Shown here: piece by piece, positions 61,833 to 64,000 of the stretch | Position numbering within the stretch: position 1 is the stretch's first letter | Layout: each line of letters starts with the position of its first letter | Origin: Nitzschia sp. pyKryTriq1 | Lineage: Eukaryota; Bacillariophyta; Bacillariophyceae; Bacillariales; Bacillariaceae | Assembly (NCBI GenBank): GCA_956465555.1 | Contig: OY101125.1 | Location: 932,501-996,500 of the forward strand | Direction: 5' to 3' | DNA: 64,000 nucleotides | Notes under the pieces: model-generated | The model's database searches: none | What the model saw: only the letters and a program-made list of their open reading frames with translations | What the model was told of the DNA's origin: nothing | Made by a program: the position numbers and the translations under genes

Positions 61833-62328
61833 GGTAGAATGGTGAATACTACTACTCTGCGTATACCGATAGGGAAGGTATAGATGGATTTTATGCTCCA
61901 GTAATAACATCCAGCAACCCGCATCATAGTCATCACCCGCATCCGCATCTCATGTCAAAAATTGAAAATCTCTAAAAGACAGAAAATGAAAAATCGCATC
62001 AATCGTCGCGCGGCACTCCCAGCGCATTGTCGGATGGGTCGGATGTTGATGATTCGAGCGAATCGAACAAATCCGATCATCAAACAGTATCGGACTCCAA
62101 CCGGTTCCCGTAGACTACTTCCATCCCTTTTTGCGTTACAATCATGATCTGAAATATGTTCAGACTTTTGAAAAGTAATCTAGAGTGGAATACTCGTACC
62201 GACTCCTAAATCTGCTAAAAATACATTGCTTCGTATGCATGCTTTATTGTTAGTATTCTTATTGTTGTTCTCAGTGAAACGTCGTTGGCTGTTGCTTTCA
62301 AGATAGACAAGCTATTCTTCTTCGTTTA
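61833..62328. other. Intergenic, 0.5 kb
   Basis: This lies upstream of the YbjQ-like gene and downstream of the ETF-QO gene (both minus strand). Its right half is the second copy of the dispersed repeat. I see no gene. Confidence 0.55.
62122..62300. repeat. Dispersed intergenic repeat, copy 2
   Basis: This corresponds to 60345-60555 in the same orientation, with small insertions and deletions. It places the YbjQ-like gene between two direct repeats about 1.8 kb apart. Confidence 0.85.
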
Positions 62329-64000
62329 TTACATGACTTGATATTGAGGACCACCTCCACCTTCAGGAACGGTCCAGTCAATGTATTCGCTGGGCATCTT
62401 GATACTGCAACACTTGCAATGCACGCAATTTTGGGCGTTGATGACCAACTTTTTATGTTCGCCACCTCCTTCTGCTGCTGCCGCGGTTTCGTCATTGACG
62501 TATTCATAGACACCCGCCGGACAAAACCGTTGTTCAGGGCCACCATAGACTTGGAGAGACGTATTCTTGGGAACATCGGCGCATTCGGGTTTGATTCGCA
62601 AATGCGCGGGTTGATCATCCGCGTGATAGGTTCCACTACGTTGAAGGTTGGTCAACAAATCAAAGGTCAATTTGCCATCGGGAGCGGGATACTGTTTGGG
62701 AGTGAACTGTTCAGCGGGTTTGGTGGCCTCGGCATCCGTGTGGGAGTGTCCAAGCGTCCAGGGTTCTCGCCCTTTGGTGATATGGGTAGCCAATCCATTG
62801 TATACCAATCCACCACCGACTCCCCATTTCGAAAAGGCTTGATGGCAATTGCGGACTTGAAACAGTTCGTCATAAATCCAGGAAGATTCCAATTTGGTAG
62901 TGTAAGACGTCATTTCTTGGGGTACATGGGTTTCCGACAATTCACCCGTTTCTGCCACGGGCACTTCATCGCTTGCCGCGAGTCCTTCAAAGACCGCTTC
63001 GGCGGCCAACATGCCTGATTTCAAGGCCGTGTGGGATCCCTTAATTTTGACAGCATTGAGAAATCCGGCCGAACATCCAAGGAGGGCGCCACCCTTGAAG
63101 GTAACCTTGGGGATGGCATGGTATCCTCCTTCATTCAAGACCCGAGCTCCATAACTGATACAAGTACCACCTTCAAAGTTCTTGCGAATTTCGGGATGGG
63201 TCTTCCACTGTTGAAACTCCTTGTAAGGGTTCAAATAGGGATTTTCATAGTCCAAGCCCACGACCATCCCCGTCAAGACAAGATTGGGCTCTTGATGGTA
63301 CAAAAAAGTACCCCCATAGACTTTGTCCATCACTGACGACTGCAACGGATATCCAAGAGTATGTTGAACAAATCCCTTTTTGAAAGTCTCCGGAGGAACT
63401 TCCCAGACTTCCTTGATGCCCAATCCATACGATTGCGGATGCACCGAACTTCCATCGTCTTTTTTTTCCCGCAGTCCAAAGTGTTTCATGAGAAATTCCG
63501 AACAACTTCCGCGGGCACCTTCGGCAAACAAGGTTTGTCGAGCTTTGAGTTCGACTCCCCGTTCAAAGGTCGGTTTGTGACTCCCATCCTTGGCCAATCC
63601 GACATCCCGGGTGGCAATGCCCGTCACTCCGCCGGTCTTTTCGTCCAACAAGACTTCACTGGCAGCAAATCCGGGGTAAATTTCGATGCCCAACTCTTCC
63701 GCTTCTGTCGCCAACCATCGACACAATTGCGACAAACTCAAAATATAATTACCCTCATTGTGCAATTGTTTGGGCAAGAGAAAATTAGGAATCGTAAACG
63801 AGCCTCCCGATTCGGTCAAAATCGAAAAGGCGTCTTCTTGAACTGGAGTCGCAATGGATCCTTGACTTTCTTTGAGTTTGGTGGTCCAATGATTACTCTC
63901 ATCACCCTTGTTATCACTACTATATTGCGGTAGGAGTTCGTTCAATGCTTTGGGATCAAAGACATTTCCACTCAACACATGAGCACCAATTTCGGATCCT
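62329..64000 (-). CDS. ETFDH: Electron transfer flavoprotein-ubiquinone oxidoreductase (5' end outside window)
   Basis: ETF-QO passes electrons from ETF (fatty-acid and amino-acid oxidation) through FAD and a [4Fe-4S] cluster to ubiquinone on the mitochondrial inner membrane. About 556 C-terminal residues are present; the frame is open to the right edge (GSEIGAHVLSGN), so the FAD-binding N-terminus lies beyond it. Visible family blocks are NYILSLSQLCRWLATEAEELG, IYPGFAASEVL, LKARQTLFAEGARGSCSE, GIKEVWEV, HTLGYPLQ, GGTFLYH, GCSAGFLNAVKIKGSHTALKSGMLAAEA, and the cluster ligands FCPAGVYEY plus NCVHCKCCSIK near the end. It terminates in WTVPEGGGGP. All four Cys ligands can be identified. No intron is seen in this part. 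The length and motifs agree with a functional enzyme. Confidence 0.96.
   Translation of the reverse strand, partial: GSEIGAHVLSGNVFDPKALNELLPQYSSDNKGDESNHWTTKLKESQGSIATPVQEDAFSILTESGGSFTIPNFLLPKQLHNEGNYILSLSQLCRWLATEAEELGIEIYPGFAASEVLLDEKTGGVTGIATRDVGLAKDGSHKPTFERGVELKARQTLFAEGARGSCSEFLMKHFGLREKKDDGSSVHPQSYGLGIKEVWEVPPETFKKGFVQHTLGYPLQSSVMDKVYGGTFLYHQEPNLVLTGMVVGLDYENPYLNPYKEFQQWKTHPEIRKNFEGGTCISYGARVLNEGGYHAIPKVTFKGGALLGCSAGFLNAVKIKGSHTALKSGMLAAEAVFEGLAASDEVPVAETGELSETHVPQEMTSYTTKLESSWIYDELFQVRNCHQAFSKWGVGGGLVYNGLATHITKGREPWTLGHSHTDAEATKPAEQFTPKQYPAPDGKLTFDLLTNLQRSGTYHADDQPAHLRIKPECADVPKNTSLQVYGGPEQRFCPAGVYEYVNDETAAAAEGGGEHKKLVINAQNCVHCKCCSIKMPSEYIDWTVPEGGGGPQYQVM

Overview
The window reads as nuclear DNA of a photosynthetic stramenopile, most likely a pennate diatom. 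The evidence is: dense genes with few, short GT-AG introns (77 to 211 bases); eukaryote-specific proteins (RNA polymerase II subunit RPB7, an Integrator subunit 2 homologue, an IMPACT/YIH1 homologue, mitochondrial ETF-ubiquinone oxidoreductase); two proteins whose N-termini look like the signal peptide plus phenylalanine-cleavage leader used for complex plastids; and a kinase-less membrane leucine-rich-repeat protein of the kind common in diatoms. The species cannot be named from the sequence alone.

Layout. 1-21 kb is an unusual lineage-specific neighbourhood: five large, highly charged, low-complexity proteins (one cut by the left edge) are interleaved with small modular proteins. Two of the large proteins end in an enzyme-like fold: a TrpF-like TIM barrel at 9626-12520 and a glyoxalase-like domain at 17187-19112. 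Three small proteins (12659, 14323, 20602) share a WEKPAW head and a repeat of about 39 residues. A fourth (7729-8781) carries two nearly identical 75-residue modules. 21-31.5 kb holds conserved housekeeping and stress genes: IMPACT/YIH1, a tandem peroxiredoxin, a PX-SYLF lipid/actin adaptor, a parvulin and an FKBP prolyl isomerase both probably plastid-targeted, and RPB7. It also holds one short fossil of an LTR-retrotransposon gag. 32-43.4 kb has two giant genes that converge tail to tail: an INTS2-like Integrator subunit and a 2317-residue multi-reader chromatin protein. 44.9-64 kb has an LRR membrane protein, an armadillo-repeat protein, an NAD kinase, a Golgi-type sulfotransferase, a C2H2/TruA-like/2OG-oxygenase fusion, an F-box protein, a YbjQ-like gene with a frame disruption, and the ETF-QO gene cut by the right edge.

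How the parts relate. There are no operons. Several pairs are divergent with a shared 0.5-0.6 kb upstream region (49650/50203 and 53777/54347) and several converge with very short gaps (36258/36321 and 52012/52091). Gene-poor stretches are marked by islands of short palindromes built on TACCGGTA and GGTACC, by CTCTAC/GTAGAG inverted repeats, and by microsatellites. A diverged intergenic repeat of about 180-200 bases occurs twice, on either side of the YbjQ-like gene.

Method limits: splice sites were placed by eye from GT/AG signals and reading-frame continuity. Family calls come from motif recognition, without any database search. Start codons were moved to the first in-frame ATG where the longest open frame began with a non-ATG codon.
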